From Bordetella avium (GTDB taxonomy: Bacteria; Pseudomonadota; Gammaproteobacteria; Burkholderiales; Burkholderiaceae_B): a DNA stretch of 64,000 nucleotides. Position 1 is the stretch's first letter. Each line of letters starts with the position of its first letter. The stretch lies in contig NZ_CP139969.1 in NCBI RefSeq assembly GCF_034424645.1, positions 1,798,001 to 1,862,000 of the forward strand, in the 5' to 3' direction. The translations under genes and the position numbers were made by a program. Positions 9,043 through 18,037 of the stretch are shown here, one piece after another. A model generated the notes under the pieces. The model was not told the DNA's origin, did no database searches, and was given only the letters and a program-made list of their open reading frames with translations.

Positions 9043-10704
9043 TCAACGTCCTATCTTGAGATGGGTGCGTGCAAGCAGAATAACCGGCGCCAGACCGGCC
9101 AGCACGATGGCCAGGGCGGCCACCGCGCCTTCTTCGTAGGTGCCGCGCGCCGCTTCGGCATAAAGCCAGGTCGCCAGGGTGTCGAAGTTCATGGGCCGCA
9201 GCAGCAGCGTGGCGGGCAGCTCTTTCATGGTATCGACAAAAACGAGTAGCGCAGCGGCGGCCAGCGCAGGACGCAATAAGGGCAGGTGCACGCGGCGCAG
9301 GGTGCTGCTGGCGTTCTCACCGAGCAGGCGCGAGACCTGTTCCAACGATGGGGGTATGCGGGCCAGGCCAGCCTCGACGCCGCCTGCTGAAATCGCCAGA
9401 AAACGGATGGTGTAAGCACAGATCAGGGCCGCCATGCTGCCCATGAGCAACATGCCGGGCAGGCCCAGTAGCTGACCGGCCGCGCGGTCTATCCAGGCAA
9501 ACGGCGTGAGCAGGCCAATCGCGAGCACAGTACCCGGTACGGCATAGCCCAGACTGGCGATGCGAGTGCCAGCCCGCGCCAGCCCGCCGCCTGCGCTCAG
9601 GTTGCGCGAGGCCCAGGCCACGGTCAGACCGCAGAGCAGGGTGATGAGGGTGGCGCTTGCCGCGACCATCAGCGTGTTGCCCAGACTGCTAAGCAATTGT
9701 CCCGACACCCCGCCCACCAGATGCAGGCGTTTATAGGTTTCTGCCAGCAGATACAGCGCGGGTGCGGCAAACCCCAGCACCACAGGAATCCAGCCCAGTA
9801 CGATGGCGGCGCAAGCGCTTGCACCGCGCAGGCGTTGCGCTTGCATGGGCCGCATGCGTTGCGTATTGGCGTAACGCTGGCGTTTGCGTCCCCGTCGCTC
9901 AAGCCAGAGCAGCGCGATCACGAAGGCCAGCATGGTCAGCGCGATCTGGGCGGCGCCTGCCAGGTCCGAGCGGGTGATCCAGGTGGTGTAGACCGACACG
10001 GTAAGCGTCTGCACGCCCAGGAATTCAGAGGCGCCGATGTCGTTGAGCGTTTCCAGCAAGGCCAGGCTGACGCCGACGGCGATGGCCGGGCGTGCGAGCG
10101 GCAAGGCCACTCGGAAGAACACGCCCAGACGCGAGGCGCCGAGCGTGCGCGCGGCCTCTATCAGGCTGGCCGCCTGCGTCATGAACATGACGCGGGTGCT
10201 CAGGTAGACATAGGGGTAGAGCACGAAACCCAGAACGAAAATGGCTCCGCCCAGGGACCGCAAATCGGGAAGCCGGAACTGCCGCGGGCTATCAAAGCCC
10301 AGCACGCTGCGGATGAGCGACTGCACTGGGCCGATAGGGTGCAGCAGATCCAGGTAGGCGAACGCGATGATGTAGGTGGGGACGGCCAGGGGCAGCAAGA
10401 GCGCCCAGGTCAGTATCTTGCGGCTGGGAAAGTCATAAGCGGTCACGAGCCATGCAGCCCCTGTGCCCAGCAGGCACACGAGGGCGCCGACACCGAGCAG
10501 CAACAAGCTGGTGTTGGCCAGCGCCTGAGGCAAGACATAGGTGGCCAGGTGACGCCAATGCGACAGGTCAGCATGCAAGGCCCACCAGCCCAGGCTGATC
10601 AGCGGGGCCAGAACGGCCAGGGCGATAAGGGCGGCGGCCAGTAACCAGCCGCGTCCACGCAATGCGGCGCCAGCAGGTCGTGCTAGAGAGAGCTTAAACA
10701 TCAT
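9043..10704 (-). CDS. fbpB: Iron(III) ABC transporter permease (fused double permease)
   Basis: A 553-residue inner-membrane permease with two BPD_transp_1 halves in one chain, as in FbpB. Each half has a coupling loop with the EAA-type pattern, e.g. EAARTLGASRLGVFFRVALPLARPA in the first half, and many hydrophobic helices follow. It sits between the ATPase and the binding protein on the minus strand. It probably works with the genes at 8214 and 10807 to import ferric iron. Confidence 0.92.
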   Translation of the reverse strand: MMFKLSLARPAGAALRGRGWLLAAALIALAVLAPLISLGWWALHADLSHWRHLATYVLPQALANTSLLLLGVGALVCLLGTGAAWLVTAYDFPSRKILTWALLLPLAVPTYIIAFAYLDLLHPIGPVQSLIRSVLGFDSPRQFRLPDLRSLGGAIFVLGFVLYPYVYLSTRVMFMTQAASLIEAARTLGASRLGVFFRVALPLARPAIAVGVSLALLETLNDIGASEFLGVQTLTVSVYTTWITRSDLAGAAQIALTMLAFVIALLWLERRGRKRQRYANTQRMRPMQAQRLRGASACAAIVLGWIPVVLGFAAPALYLLAETYKRLHLVGGVSGQLLSSLGNTLMVAASATLITLLCGLTVAWASRNLSAGGGLARAGTRIASLGYAVPGTVLAIGLLTPFAWIDRAAGQLLGLPGMLLMGSMAALICAYTIRFLAISAGGVEAGLARIPPSLEQVSRLLGENASSTLRRVHLPLLRPALAAAALLVFVDTMKELPATLLLRPMNFDTLATWLYAEAARGTYEEGAVAALAIVLAGLAPVILLARTHLKIGR

Positions 10705-10720
10705 CTGAGAAAGACAAATA

Positions 10721-10798
10721 GCGGCCGTATGGCCGCCTTGTCAGGAAGTGCTGAAAATCGCCGCAAGATACGCAAGCGCCGGGCTGACTCAGCCCGGC
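10721..10798 (-). terminator. Two hairpins between fbpA and fbpB
   Basis: Reading with the genes, the first is a 10-bp GC stem (GCCGGGCTGA/TCAGCCCGGC, 10778-10798) just after the fbpA stop. The second is GCGGCC-N4-GGCCGC (10721-10736) followed by TATTTG. Hairpins here would protect or partly terminate the message, giving more binding protein than permease, which is common in binding-protein operons. Confidence 0.5.
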
Positions 10799-10806
10799 AG
10801 ACCGGC

Positions 10807-11850
10807 TTAGTTGTCGAAGCCGACCTTGTCGACCAGCTCGCTGGCCTGCTTGCGGAACTTGGCCACTTCGGCGACGGGCAGCGGATCAATTACCAACTCC
10901 CCGAAGCTGGCCACGACCGGGTCCAGTTTCACCCCCTTGCGAACCGGGTACTCGTAGTTGGCTTGGGCGTAGAGGGTCTGAGCCGGCTCGGAAACCAGGA
11001 ACTCCAGCAGTTTGACGGCATTTGCCTTGTGCGGCGCATGGGCGGCCACAGCGGCGCCGCTCACATTAACGTGGGTGCCCTGGCTCTTGCCATTGGCGAA
11101 GGTCGGTCGGATCACCTTGATGGCGTCGCCCCATTTGCGCGCATCGGTGCCTGGCTCGGCATTTTTCATGTGGCCGACGTAATAGGCATTGGCCAGGCCG
11201 ATATCGCAGATGCCGCCCAGGATGTCGCGCGCCACGTCGCGATCGCCGCCAGCCGCCTTGCGGGCCAGATTGGCTTTGACGCTGCGCAGCCATTTTTCGG
11301 TGGCTTCGGCGCCGTCGTGGGCGATCATGGAGGCGATCAGCGCGGTGTTGTAGGGGTGCTGGCCCGAGCGGATGCAAACCTTGCCTTTCCACTTGGGATC
11401 GGCCAGGTCTTCGTAGCTGATCTTGTCGAGTTTGAGGTCTTTTTCGGCATAGAGGACGCGGTCGCGCAGCGACAGGGCATACCACTTGCCATCAGCGCCG
11501 CGCAGGTTGGCCGGAATGACGCTGTTGAGCGTGTCGGACTTGACCGCTTGCGTGACCCCGCCATCGACCAGATCGATCAGGTTGCCGATATCGACGGTCA
11601 TGAGCACGTCGGCAGGCGATTTGTCGCCTTCAGCCTTGACGCGCTCGAGCAGACCGTCTTTGACAAAGACGGTGTTGACCTTGATGCCGGTGTCCTTGGT
11701 GAAGGCATCCAGCAGCGGTTGAATGAGTTTGGGTTCGCGAGTCGTGTAGAGGCTTACCTCTTCGGCTGCGCCGGCCTGAGTCGCGAAGGAGGCCGCGCCG
11801 GCAAGTGCCAGGGCGCGCAGCAGGGAGGTGAGGGCGGGACGCTTCTTCAT
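10807..11850 (-). CDS. fbpA: Iron(III) ABC transporter substrate-binding protein
   Basis: Periplasmic ferric-binding protein of the FbpA/SfuA class, 347 residues. It has a signal peptide ending near ATQAGA-A, the ANAYYVGH segment with the Tyr-Tyr pair that ligates iron in this family, and a final EYPVRKG segment. The ATG at 11850 is chosen because GGAGAG lies upstream and a Lys-Lys-Arg signal start follows. A Fur-box candidate about 50 bases upstream fits iron repression. It heads the transcript followed by permease and ATPase. Confidence 0.92.
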   Translation of the reverse strand: MKKRPALTSLLRALALAGAASFATQAGAAEEVSLYTTREPKLIQPLLDAFTKDTGIKVNTVFVKDGLLERVKAEGDKSPADVLMTVDIGNLIDLVDGGVTQAVKSDTLNSVIPANLRGADGKWYALSLRDRVLYAEKDLKLDKISYEDLADPKWKGKVCIRSGQHPYNTALIASMIAHDGAEATEKWLRSVKANLARKAAGGDRDVARDILGGICDIGLANAYYVGHMKNAEPGTDARKWGDAIKVIRPTFANGKSQGTHVNVSGAAVAAHAPHKANAVKLLEFLVSEPAQTLYAQANYEYPVRKGVKLDPVVASFGELVIDPLPVAEVAKFRKQASELVDKVGFDN

Positions 11851-11897
11851 GAACAGGCTCTCCAGCAAGAGGCTGGCCGCAGTAACGCAGCCATAAC

Positions 11898-11916
11898 GAA
11901 AATGATTATCAACAAG
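11898..11916 (-). promoter_or_regulatory. Fur-box candidate upstream of fbpA
   Basis: Read on the minus strand, the site contains TGATAATCAT, an exact match to the core of the Fur consensus, with about 14 of 19 positions agreeing overall. It sits about 50 bases before the fbpA start. The 329-base spacer 11851-12179 otherwise shows no gene. Confidence 0.65.
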
Positions 11917-12084
11917 AGCCGCAAGATAGCAGGAAGCGTCCGGCCGTTCAACTGAACGAAAGCTTTCTCTTGCGTATTAGCAGGACGAATCGGGCAAAAC
12001 GTCGCTACGCGCGGTATTGACGCAGCATGGCCGCCCCTCAGAAACACGGGCAATAAACAGTCTGTGAGGGATATGGGTATAAGC

Positions 12085-12103
12085 ACTAATGAGAGCAATT
12101 ATC
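12085..12103 (+). promoter_or_regulatory. Possible second Fur-like site upstream of fpr
   Basis: TAATGAGAGCAATTATC agrees with 13 of the 19 positions of the Fur consensus, though the central positions are poor. It lies about 77 bases before the fpr start. It is weaker than the site near fbpA and may be chance. Confidence 0.3.
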
Positions 12104-12179
12104 AGATAGATGGAGTAAACTCGGTGAATACCCTAGGTCCATCTGGTGGAGCCCACGGCGCCACAACTCGACAAATAAT

Positions 12180-12956
12180 ATGGCTGCTTTCAATACCGAG
12201 CGCGTCCTGAGCGTGCACCACTGGAACGACACGCTTTTTTCGTTCAAGACCACCCGCGACGCTGCGCTGCGTTTTCATAACGGGCATTTCGTCATGATCG
12301 GCCTGGAAGTCGAAGGCAAGCCGCTGATGCGCGCCTACAGCATCGCCAGCGCCAACTACGAAGAAAACCTCGAGTTTCTGAGCATCAAGGTCCAGGACGG
12401 CCCCCTGACCTCGCGCCTGCAACATCTGAAAGAGGGCGATCACATTCTGGTCAGCCGCAAGCCGGTCGGCACGCTTGTGGCCCATGATCTGCGGCCGGGG
12501 AAAAACCTGTATCTGTTCGCCACCGGCACTGGCCTGGCGCCTTTCATGAGCATCATCAAAGACCCCGAGGTCTATGAGCGCTTCGAGAAGGTCGTGCTGC
12601 TCCATGGGGTGCGTTATGTCAGTGAGCTGGCCTACGCCGACTACATCCAGAACGAATTGCCGAACAATGAATTCTTCGGCGAATTCGTGCGTGACAAGCT
12701 GATTTACTACCCGACGGTCACTCGCGAACCTTTTCGCAATCAGGGCCGCATCACGGAACTGGTCGAGAACGGCAAGCTATTCCAGGACATCGGCTTGCCG
12801 CCACTGAATCCGGAAACCGACCGAGGCATGATTTGCGGCAGCCCGCACATGTTGACCGATATTCGCGCCATGCTCGATGCCCGCGGCTTTGAAGTCTCGG
12901 CAGGCGTGGGCGAAGCCGGCGATTACGTCTACGAACGCGCCTTCGTCGAAAAATAA
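12180..12956 (+). CDS. fpr: Ferredoxin-NADP(+) reductase
   Basis: FAD enzyme that passes electrons between NADPH and ferredoxin or flavodoxin, 258 residues, the usual bacterial Fpr length. The FAD-binding motif RAYSIAS, the pyridine-nucleotide motif GTGLAPFMS and the CGSP segment are present, and the C-terminus ends VEK in the style of short-type Fpr. No strong ribosome-binding site precedes the ATG. It is divergent from the iron transport genes, and a shared iron or oxidative-stress role is plausible but inferred. Confidence 0.94.
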   Translation: MAAFNTERVLSVHHWNDTLFSFKTTRDAALRFHNGHFVMIGLEVEGKPLMRAYSIASANYEENLEFLSIKVQDGPLTSRLQHLKEGDHILVSRKPVGTLVAHDLRPGKNLYLFATGTGLAPFMSIIKDPEVYERFEKVVLLHGVRYVSELAYADYIQNELPNNEFFGEFVRDKLIYYPTVTREPFRNQGRITELVENGKLFQDIGLPPLNPETDRGMICGSPHMLTDIRAMLDARGFEVSAGVGEAGDYVYERAFVEK

Positions 12957-13548
12957 GCGCTTGCGCGCGCGGCTTGCTCCTTGGCAGGCGCGCGCGGCCG
13001 CTTCAAGGCCTGCAACAATGCAGGCTTGTCCGGGCCTTGTGCCGTCAATGGTGCCGTCCCAATTGAGCAGCACCCCTTCCCCAGGTGCATCGACGTCGCG
13101 ATAAACGCGGCAGCGATGATGCTGCGGCCCGTGTGGCGCAGGCCGATAGCGGTATCGGCAGTGAGCGAGCCGGTCCGATACCCGCCGTCAGGGCTTAAAT
13201 AGGCCTGCGCCTTGGACGCCGTCTATCTACAGTGCCATCGCGGGCTTAGTCGTCGCGGGCAGAAAAGCCTCTTGATTGCAAAAATAGCGCTTCCGGCCTG
13301 ATAGCCTAAGGCCAGGCCTTGCCTGCAGCAACCAGGCCAGCATCAGCCTCTCGACGCTCGCAGCTAGGGCAGCGGCCGTTCTGAGCGTCTACGGCAGGGC
13401 GAGAGTCCGGTTGTGTGTCGCAACAATGTCCGCAGCGGCGCATTTCAGCAGGCTTGAGCGAGCGGCATAGGCTGCGGCGGCACTTTCGCAAGCGTCTATT
13501 GCTGGCTAAACTTCGATAGTCATTAGATCCGTCACCAAGGAATTGCTC
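12957..13548. other. 592-base region without a recognised gene
   Basis: No frame here gives a recognisable protein. The only curiosity is a minus-strand frame (13306-13443, 45 codons) encoding two CxxC-type pairs (RCGHCC and RCPSCE), like a small zinc ribbon, but it has no ribosome-binding site and third-position GC is ordinary. The region ends with the ribosome-binding site AAGGA of ridA at 13537. It may hold the remnant of a lost gene. Confidence 0.5.
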
Positions 13549-13935
13549 ATGAGCAAACAAATCATTCATACCGATGCGGCGCCCGCCGCCGTTGGCCCGT
13601 ATTCGCAAGCGGTTGCCGTTACGGGTTCGAAGACGGTTTATCTCTCCGGCCAGATCGGCCTGGAGCCCGGAACCGGCGATCTGGTGTCCGAAAACTTCGA
13701 TGGTCAGGTGCGTCAGGCATTCGCCAATATGGAAGCGGTCATCAAAGAAGCCGGCGGCAGCTTGAACAACATCGTAAAACTCACCTTGTTCTTGACCGAT
13801 CTGGGCAAATTTGCGGCGGCCAACGCCATCATGGCGGAAATCATTCCCCAGCCTTTTCCGGCCCGTTCCACGATAGGCGTGGCGAGCTTGCCCAAGGGCG
13901 CCCAGTTCGAGGTCGAGGCCATTCTGGTGCTGTGA
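13549..13935 (+). CDS. ridA: RidA family protein (2-iminobutanoate/2-iminopropanoate deaminase)
   Basis: A 128-residue trimeric-fold RidA protein that hydrolyses reactive enamine/imine intermediates released by PLP enzymes. Typical segments are GPYSQAV near the start, YLSGQIGL, and the C-terminal PARSTIGVASLPKGAQFEVEA, whose Arg binds the substrate carboxylate. AAGGA precedes the ATG at 13549. The stop overlaps the recG start (GTGA), so the two are translationally coupled. Confidence 0.93.
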   Translation: MSKQIIHTDAAPAAVGPYSQAVAVTGSKTVYLSGQIGLEPGTGDLVSENFDGQVRQAFANMEAVIKEAGGSLNNIVKLTLFLTDLGKFAAANAIMAEIIPQPFPARSTIGVASLPKGAQFEVEAILVL

Positions 13936-16001
13936 GCCAGGCGGGCATGCCAGCACCGGCCAAGGCGGACCGCGGTTCGCTGATCGAACGCCGTCTTCGC
14001 AACCTCGGTCTCGTCGAGCCCGAGGATTTTGTGCTGCATCTGCCGCTGCGCTATGAAGATGAAACCCGGATCATCCCGATTGCAGAGACACGGCCCGGTT
14101 TTCCGGCCCAGGTCGAGGGAGAGATCCTGCGTTCCGACGTGCTGTATCGTCCGCGGCGGCAATTGACGGCCGTTATCGCGGACGATAGCGGAGAATTGCA
14201 TCTGCGCTGGCTGAACTTTTATCCCAGCCAGCAAAAACAATTGAATTCAGGGCGTCGCTTGCGCGCCCGAGGGGATGTGCGTGGCGGCATGTTCGGGCGC
14301 GAGATGGTGCATCCGCGCATGAGCAATGCCGATGGCGCATTGCCGACCGCGCTCACGCCGGTATACCCGAGCACCGACGGGCTGACCCAGCCTGTGCTGC
14401 GGCGCGCCGTGACGCAGGCCTTGGCGGGCCTGGCCCTGGATGACACCCTGCCTGAGGCGGTGCGTCAACGTTATGGGCTGCTGCCTTTCAACGAAGCGGT
14501 GCGCCTCTTGCATGCGCCACCGCCCGGTATCGCCGAGCGCGACCTGAGCGAACGCACCCATCCCGCCTGGCGGCGCATCAAATTCGATGAGTTGTTGGCG
14601 CAGCAGCTCTCATTGGCCGCCGCCCGGGCGGCTCGCCACGACAAACGCGCGCCCAGCATGGCGCCTGATACCAAGCCGGCGGGCCTGACGGCGCGTTTGT
14701 ATGCGGCTTTGCCGTTCACCCTGACCGGCGCGCAGCAGCGCGTCGTGGCCGAGATCGCTACGGATCTGGCGCGGCCTTATCCCATGCACCGCTTATTGCA
14801 AGGGGATGTGGGCAGCGGCAAAACGGTTGTGGCCGCGGTTGCGGCGGCGCAGGCCATCGCGAATGGCTTTCAGGTGGCGCTGATGGCGCCGACCGAAATT
14901 CTGGCGGAGCAGCATTTCCGCAAGCTTGCCGCCTGGCTGGAACCGCTGGGGGTATCGGTGGCCTGGTTGAGCGGCAGCCTGACCCTTAAGAACCGCCGCA
15001 AGGCGGCGGAGGCGATCGAGGCAGGGGAGGTGCAATTGGTGGTGGGCACGCAGGCGCTCATCCAAGATCACGTGAACTTCCCTCGGCTGGGTTTGTCCAT
15101 CGTGGATGAGCAACACCGCTTTGGGGTTGGCCAGCGCCTGGCCCTCAGCCGCAAGGGTGAGGAGGCCGAAGGCCGGGTGGTGCCGCATCAACTCAGCATG
15201 AGCGCCACGCCCATTCCCCGCACTCTGGCGATGACCTTTTTCGCGGACCTCGACGTGTCCGTGATCGACGAGCTTCCGCCTGGGCGCACGCCTGTCCTCA
15301 CCAAATTGCTCTCCGAGGGGCGGCGAGATGAGCTTATCGCGCATATTGCCCAGGCGGCACGCGCCGGACGGCAGGCTTATTGGGTCTGTCCGCTGGTTGA
15401 AGAAAGCGAAGCCCTGCAATTACAGACGGCGGTCGATACTTACGAAACCATGCGAGTTGAACTGCCTGATCTGCGCGTCGGCCTGGTGCATGGCCGTTTG
15501 CCGCAGACCGAAAAAGCGGCGGTCATGGAGGCTTTTCGCGCTGGCGATGTCGATTTGCTGGTCGCCACCACCGTCATCGAAGTCGGGGTTGACGTGCCGA
15601 ACGCCTCGCTCATGGTGATCGAACACGCGGAGCGCTTCGGTCTGGCGCAACTGCATCAGTTGCGTGGGCGGGTGGGGCGGGGAGAGGCCGAATCGGTTTG
15701 CGTGCTGCTCTACCAGACCCCGCTCTCCCAGGTTGCGCGCGAGCGGCTGCGCGCGATGTTCGAGACCAGCGATGGGTTCGAGATCGCGCGCCGTGATCTC
15801 GAACTGCGGGGGCCAGGCGAGTTTCTCGGCACGCGTCAGTCGGGCATGGAGCTTTTGCGGTTCGCCAATATCGATCAAGACATTGAGCTGGCGGAGGCGG
15901 CGCGCGACACGGCGGCGTGGCTGCGCCAGCATGACGGCGGCGCAGTGCAGGCGCATCTGGCGCGCTGGATGCGTGGGCGCGAGGATTTTCTCAGAACATG
16001 A
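13932..16001 (+). CDS. recG: ATP-dependent DNA helicase RecG
   Basis: Branched-DNA helicase that remodels stalled replication forks and Holliday junctions, 689 residues. An N-terminal wedge/OB domain is followed by helicase motif I (GDVGSGKT), motif II (DEQH), motif III (SATPIPRT) and the RecG C-terminal motifs (TTVIEVGVDVPNA, QLRGRVGRG, LELRGPGEFLGTRQSG). It starts with GTG overlapping the ridA stop. oxyR follows after 55 bases. Confidence 0.96.
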   Translation: MSQAGMPAPAKADRGSLIERRLRNLGLVEPEDFVLHLPLRYEDETRIIPIAETRPGFPAQVEGEILRSDVLYRPRRQLTAVIADDSGELHLRWLNFYPSQQKQLNSGRRLRARGDVRGGMFGREMVHPRMSNADGALPTALTPVYPSTDGLTQPVLRRAVTQALAGLALDDTLPEAVRQRYGLLPFNEAVRLLHAPPPGIAERDLSERTHPAWRRIKFDELLAQQLSLAAARAARHDKRAPSMAPDTKPAGLTARLYAALPFTLTGAQQRVVAEIATDLARPYPMHRLLQGDVGSGKTVVAAVAAAQAIANGFQVALMAPTEILAEQHFRKLAAWLEPLGVSVAWLSGSLTLKNRRKAAEAIEAGEVQLVVGTQALIQDHVNFPRLGLSIVDEQHRFGVGQRLALSRKGEEAEGRVVPHQLSMSATPIPRTLAMTFFADLDVSVIDELPPGRTPVLTKLLSEGRRDELIAHIAQAARAGRQAYWVCPLVEESEALQLQTAVDTYETMRVELPDLRVGLVHGRLPQTEKAAVMEAFRAGDVDLLVATTVIEVGVDVPNASLMVIEHAERFGLAQLHQLRGRVGRGEAESVCVLLYQTPLSQVARERLRAMFETSDGFEIARRDLELRGPGEFLGTRQSGMELLRFANIDQDIELAEAARDTAAWLRQHDGGAVQAHLARWMRGREDFLRT

Positions 16002-16056
16002 TTTCGTTTTTTTACGCGGGTCGCGGTAAGCGAGCCCTTTTTCAGGAACGGACACG

Positions 16057-17022
16057 ATGACGCTGACCGAACTCAAATACATCGTGGCAGTGGCGCGGGA
16101 GCGTCATTTTGGCCGCGCCGCCGAAGCCTGTTTCGTCAGTCAGCCGACGCTGTCGGTTGCGATCCGCAAACTGGAAGACGAGCTGGGTGTCACCCTGTTC
16201 GAGCGGGGTGGCTCCGAGGTGGGCGTTACCCCCATAGGCCAGCGCATCGTCGCGCAGGCCCAAAAGGTGCTCGAGGAAAGCGCCAGCATCAAAGAGATTG
16301 CGCGGCAAGGCCATGACCCGCTGGCCGGGCCCTTGCGAGTGGGGGTGATTCACACCATAGGCCCCTATTTGCTGCCGCGTCTGGTGCCATTGCAGATCGA
16401 GCGTACGCCGCAAATGCCGCTGTTGTTGCAAGAGAATTTCACGGTGAGGCTGGTGGAGCTGCTGCGCCAAGGCGAGATCGATTGCGCCATCATGGCCTTG
16501 CCCTTGCCCGAGGCGGGCCTGGTTACGCAGCCGCTTTACGACGAGCCCTTCCTGGTGGCCGTGCCGAACGATCACGAGTGGGCGCAGCGCCAGTCCATCG
16601 ATGCCCAAGACCTCAAGCAGCAGACCATGCTGCTGCTGGGCAGCGGCCATTGTTTTCGCGATCAAGTGCTGGAGGTCTGTCCGGAGCTGTCGCGTTTCGC
16701 GGCGACGAGCGATGGTATTCAGCGGACTTTCGAAGGCTCGTCGCTGGAAACTATCCGGCATATGGTGGCGGCCGGCATCGGCGTGACCGTATTGCCGGTT
16801 ACGGCGGTTCCTGAACAGGCCACTAGCAAAAGCCTGATTACTTATGTGCCCTTTGAGGGCGCCGCCCCGACGCGGCGCGTCGTGCTGGCGTGGCGGCGCA
16901 GTTTTCCGCGCATGGCGGCCGTCGAGGCGCTGGCCCAGGCGGTTTATGCTTGCGGCTTGCCAGGCGTCACCATGCTCGATGACGAGGCCGCCCAATCCCA
17001 GGGCGAGTCCTTGCTGGCCTGA
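16057..17022 (+). CDS. oxyR: Hydrogen peroxide-sensing LysR regulator OxyR
   Basis: LysR-family peroxide sensor, 321 residues. The two redox cysteines fall at exactly C199 (GSGHCF) and C208 (LEVCPE), the positions of the disulfide switch in E. coli OxyR. The N-terminal helix-turn-helix contains CFVSQPTLSVAIRKLE. It lies directly downstream of recG in the same direction, an arrangement seen in other proteobacteria. Its last 79 bases overlap the convergent LysR gene. The dps gene at 30040 is a natural candidate target, but no OxyR site was verified there. Confidence 0.95.
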   Translation: MTLTELKYIVAVARERHFGRAAEACFVSQPTLSVAIRKLEDELGVTLFERGGSEVGVTPIGQRIVAQAQKVLEESASIKEIARQGHDPLAGPLRVGVIHTIGPYLLPRLVPLQIERTPQMPLLLQENFTVRLVELLRQGEIDCAIMALPLPEAGLVTQPLYDEPFLVAVPNDHEWAQRQSIDAQDLKQQTMLLLGSGHCFRDQVLEVCPELSRFAATSDGIQRTFEGSSLETIRHMVAAGIGVTVLPVTAVPEQATSKSLITYVPFEGAAPTRRVVLAWRRSFPRMAAVEALAQAVYACGLPGVTMLDDEAAQSQGESLLA

Positions 17023-17936
17023 GCACCAGCGGACCCTGGTCGGAAGTAATCGATCAGTGCCTGCTCGACCAGGCGATGGGCCTCAGTGGGCGTCGCGGAA
17101 AACGGCTTGAGCAGGTAGAGCGAGCGGCCAAAGCCGGCATAGCAGTCCCAATCGGGCAGCACGGCCTCCAGCTCACCGCCCAGGCTGAAATCCGGCACCA
17201 TCGCGATTCCCAGTCCATTGCCTGCGCTCTCGCGCAGCAGTTCGCTGTTGTTGATGGTCAGGCTGCCCGTGGGTTTGACATGCACGGCGGCGCCGCGTCC
17301 ATGGCGCGGTGAGAACGACCACTGCGGATTACGCTCGTCGCCGCGATAAAGCAGGCAGCGGTGGCGGCTCAGTTCCGAGGGGTGCGTGGGGCGTCCCTGA
17401 CGCGCCAGATATTCCGGGCTGGCAACCAAATAGGCGCGGGTGGCGCACAGCCGTTTGCTCACATAGGCGTCGGACACCTGATCCGCATGGCGCAAGGCGA
17501 AGTCATAGCCCTCCTGCCTCAGATTCACGAAACGATCAGATAGATAAACCTCGAGCGCGATATCGGGATAGGCATGCCCCAGCCGGGCCAGCAGCGGCCC
17601 CAGATGCTGGCGTCCCAGCGCCACGGGTGCGGTCAGCCGCAAGCGCCCGCGCGGCGCCCGGGTAAGGTTGCGCACCTCTCCAAAGCTCGCTTCCAGCGTG
17701 TCCAGGGCAGGGCGGGAGCGGTCGATCAGCAATGCCCCCGCCTCCGTGGGGCGTACGGATCGCGTCGTGCGCAACAGCAGGCTCACTCCCAGCGCTTGTT
17801 CCAAGGCCTTCATGCGCAGGCTGATCAAGGACTTGGAAACACCCAGGCGTTGCGCGGCGGCGGTGAAGCTGCGGGTGTCCGCCAGCACGGTCAGCATTTT
17901 CAGATCTGCCAAATGCTCGAGAGGGAGGGAGTGCAT
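16944..17936 (-). CDS. LysR-family transcriptional regulator, divergent from mmsA
   Basis: A 330-residue LysR regulator of the AaeR/DmlR-like group. It has an N-terminal helix-turn-helix (SFTAAAQRLGVSKSLISLRMKALE) and a substrate-binding domain. The last 25-30 residues are rich in Ser and Ala, look like a non-conserved tail, and are encoded in the 79 bases overlapping oxyR. The divergent neighbour is an aldehyde dehydrogenase gene with a shared 101-base spacer, so it probably regulates that gene. The effector is unknown. Confidence 0.85.
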   Translation of the reverse strand: MHSLPLEHLADLKMLTVLADTRSFTAAAQRLGVSKSLISLRMKALEQALGVSLLLRTTRSVRPTEAGALLIDRSRPALDTLEASFGEVRNLTRAPRGRLRLTAPVALGRQHLGPLLARLGHAYPDIALEVYLSDRFVNLRQEGYDFALRHADQVSDAYVSKRLCATRAYLVASPEYLARQGRPTHPSELSRHRCLLYRGDERNPQWSFSPRHGRGAAVHVKPTGSLTINNSELLRESAGNGLGIAMVPDFSLGGELEAVLPDWDCYAGFGRSLYLLKPFSATPTEAHRLVEQALIDYFRPGSAGAQASKDSPWDWAASSSSMVTPGKPQA

Positions 17937-17940
17937 AAAT

Positions 17941-17963
17941 TGTTTATTTAATTAAACAGTCTG
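17941..17963. promoter_or_regulatory. Inverted repeats in the LysR/mmsA spacer
   Basis: TGTTTA-TTTAAT-TAAACA (17941-17958) is a perfect inverted repeat, overlapped by ACAG-T-CTGT (17955-17963). It starts five bases from the LysR start codon in an AT-rich spacer. It probably contains the operator used by the adjacent regulator. Confidence 0.5.
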
Positions 17964-18037
17964 TCTAACTATAAGGGATATGTGGCGAGGCGGTCTTTAC
18001 CTAGACTGACGTTTTCCTATGAACAGGGGAGCGCAAT

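Noticed and set aside
9697..10644. Plus-strand frame of 315 codons over the iron permease gene
   Set aside because: Gln/Gly/Arg-rich antisense shadow of a membrane protein gene.
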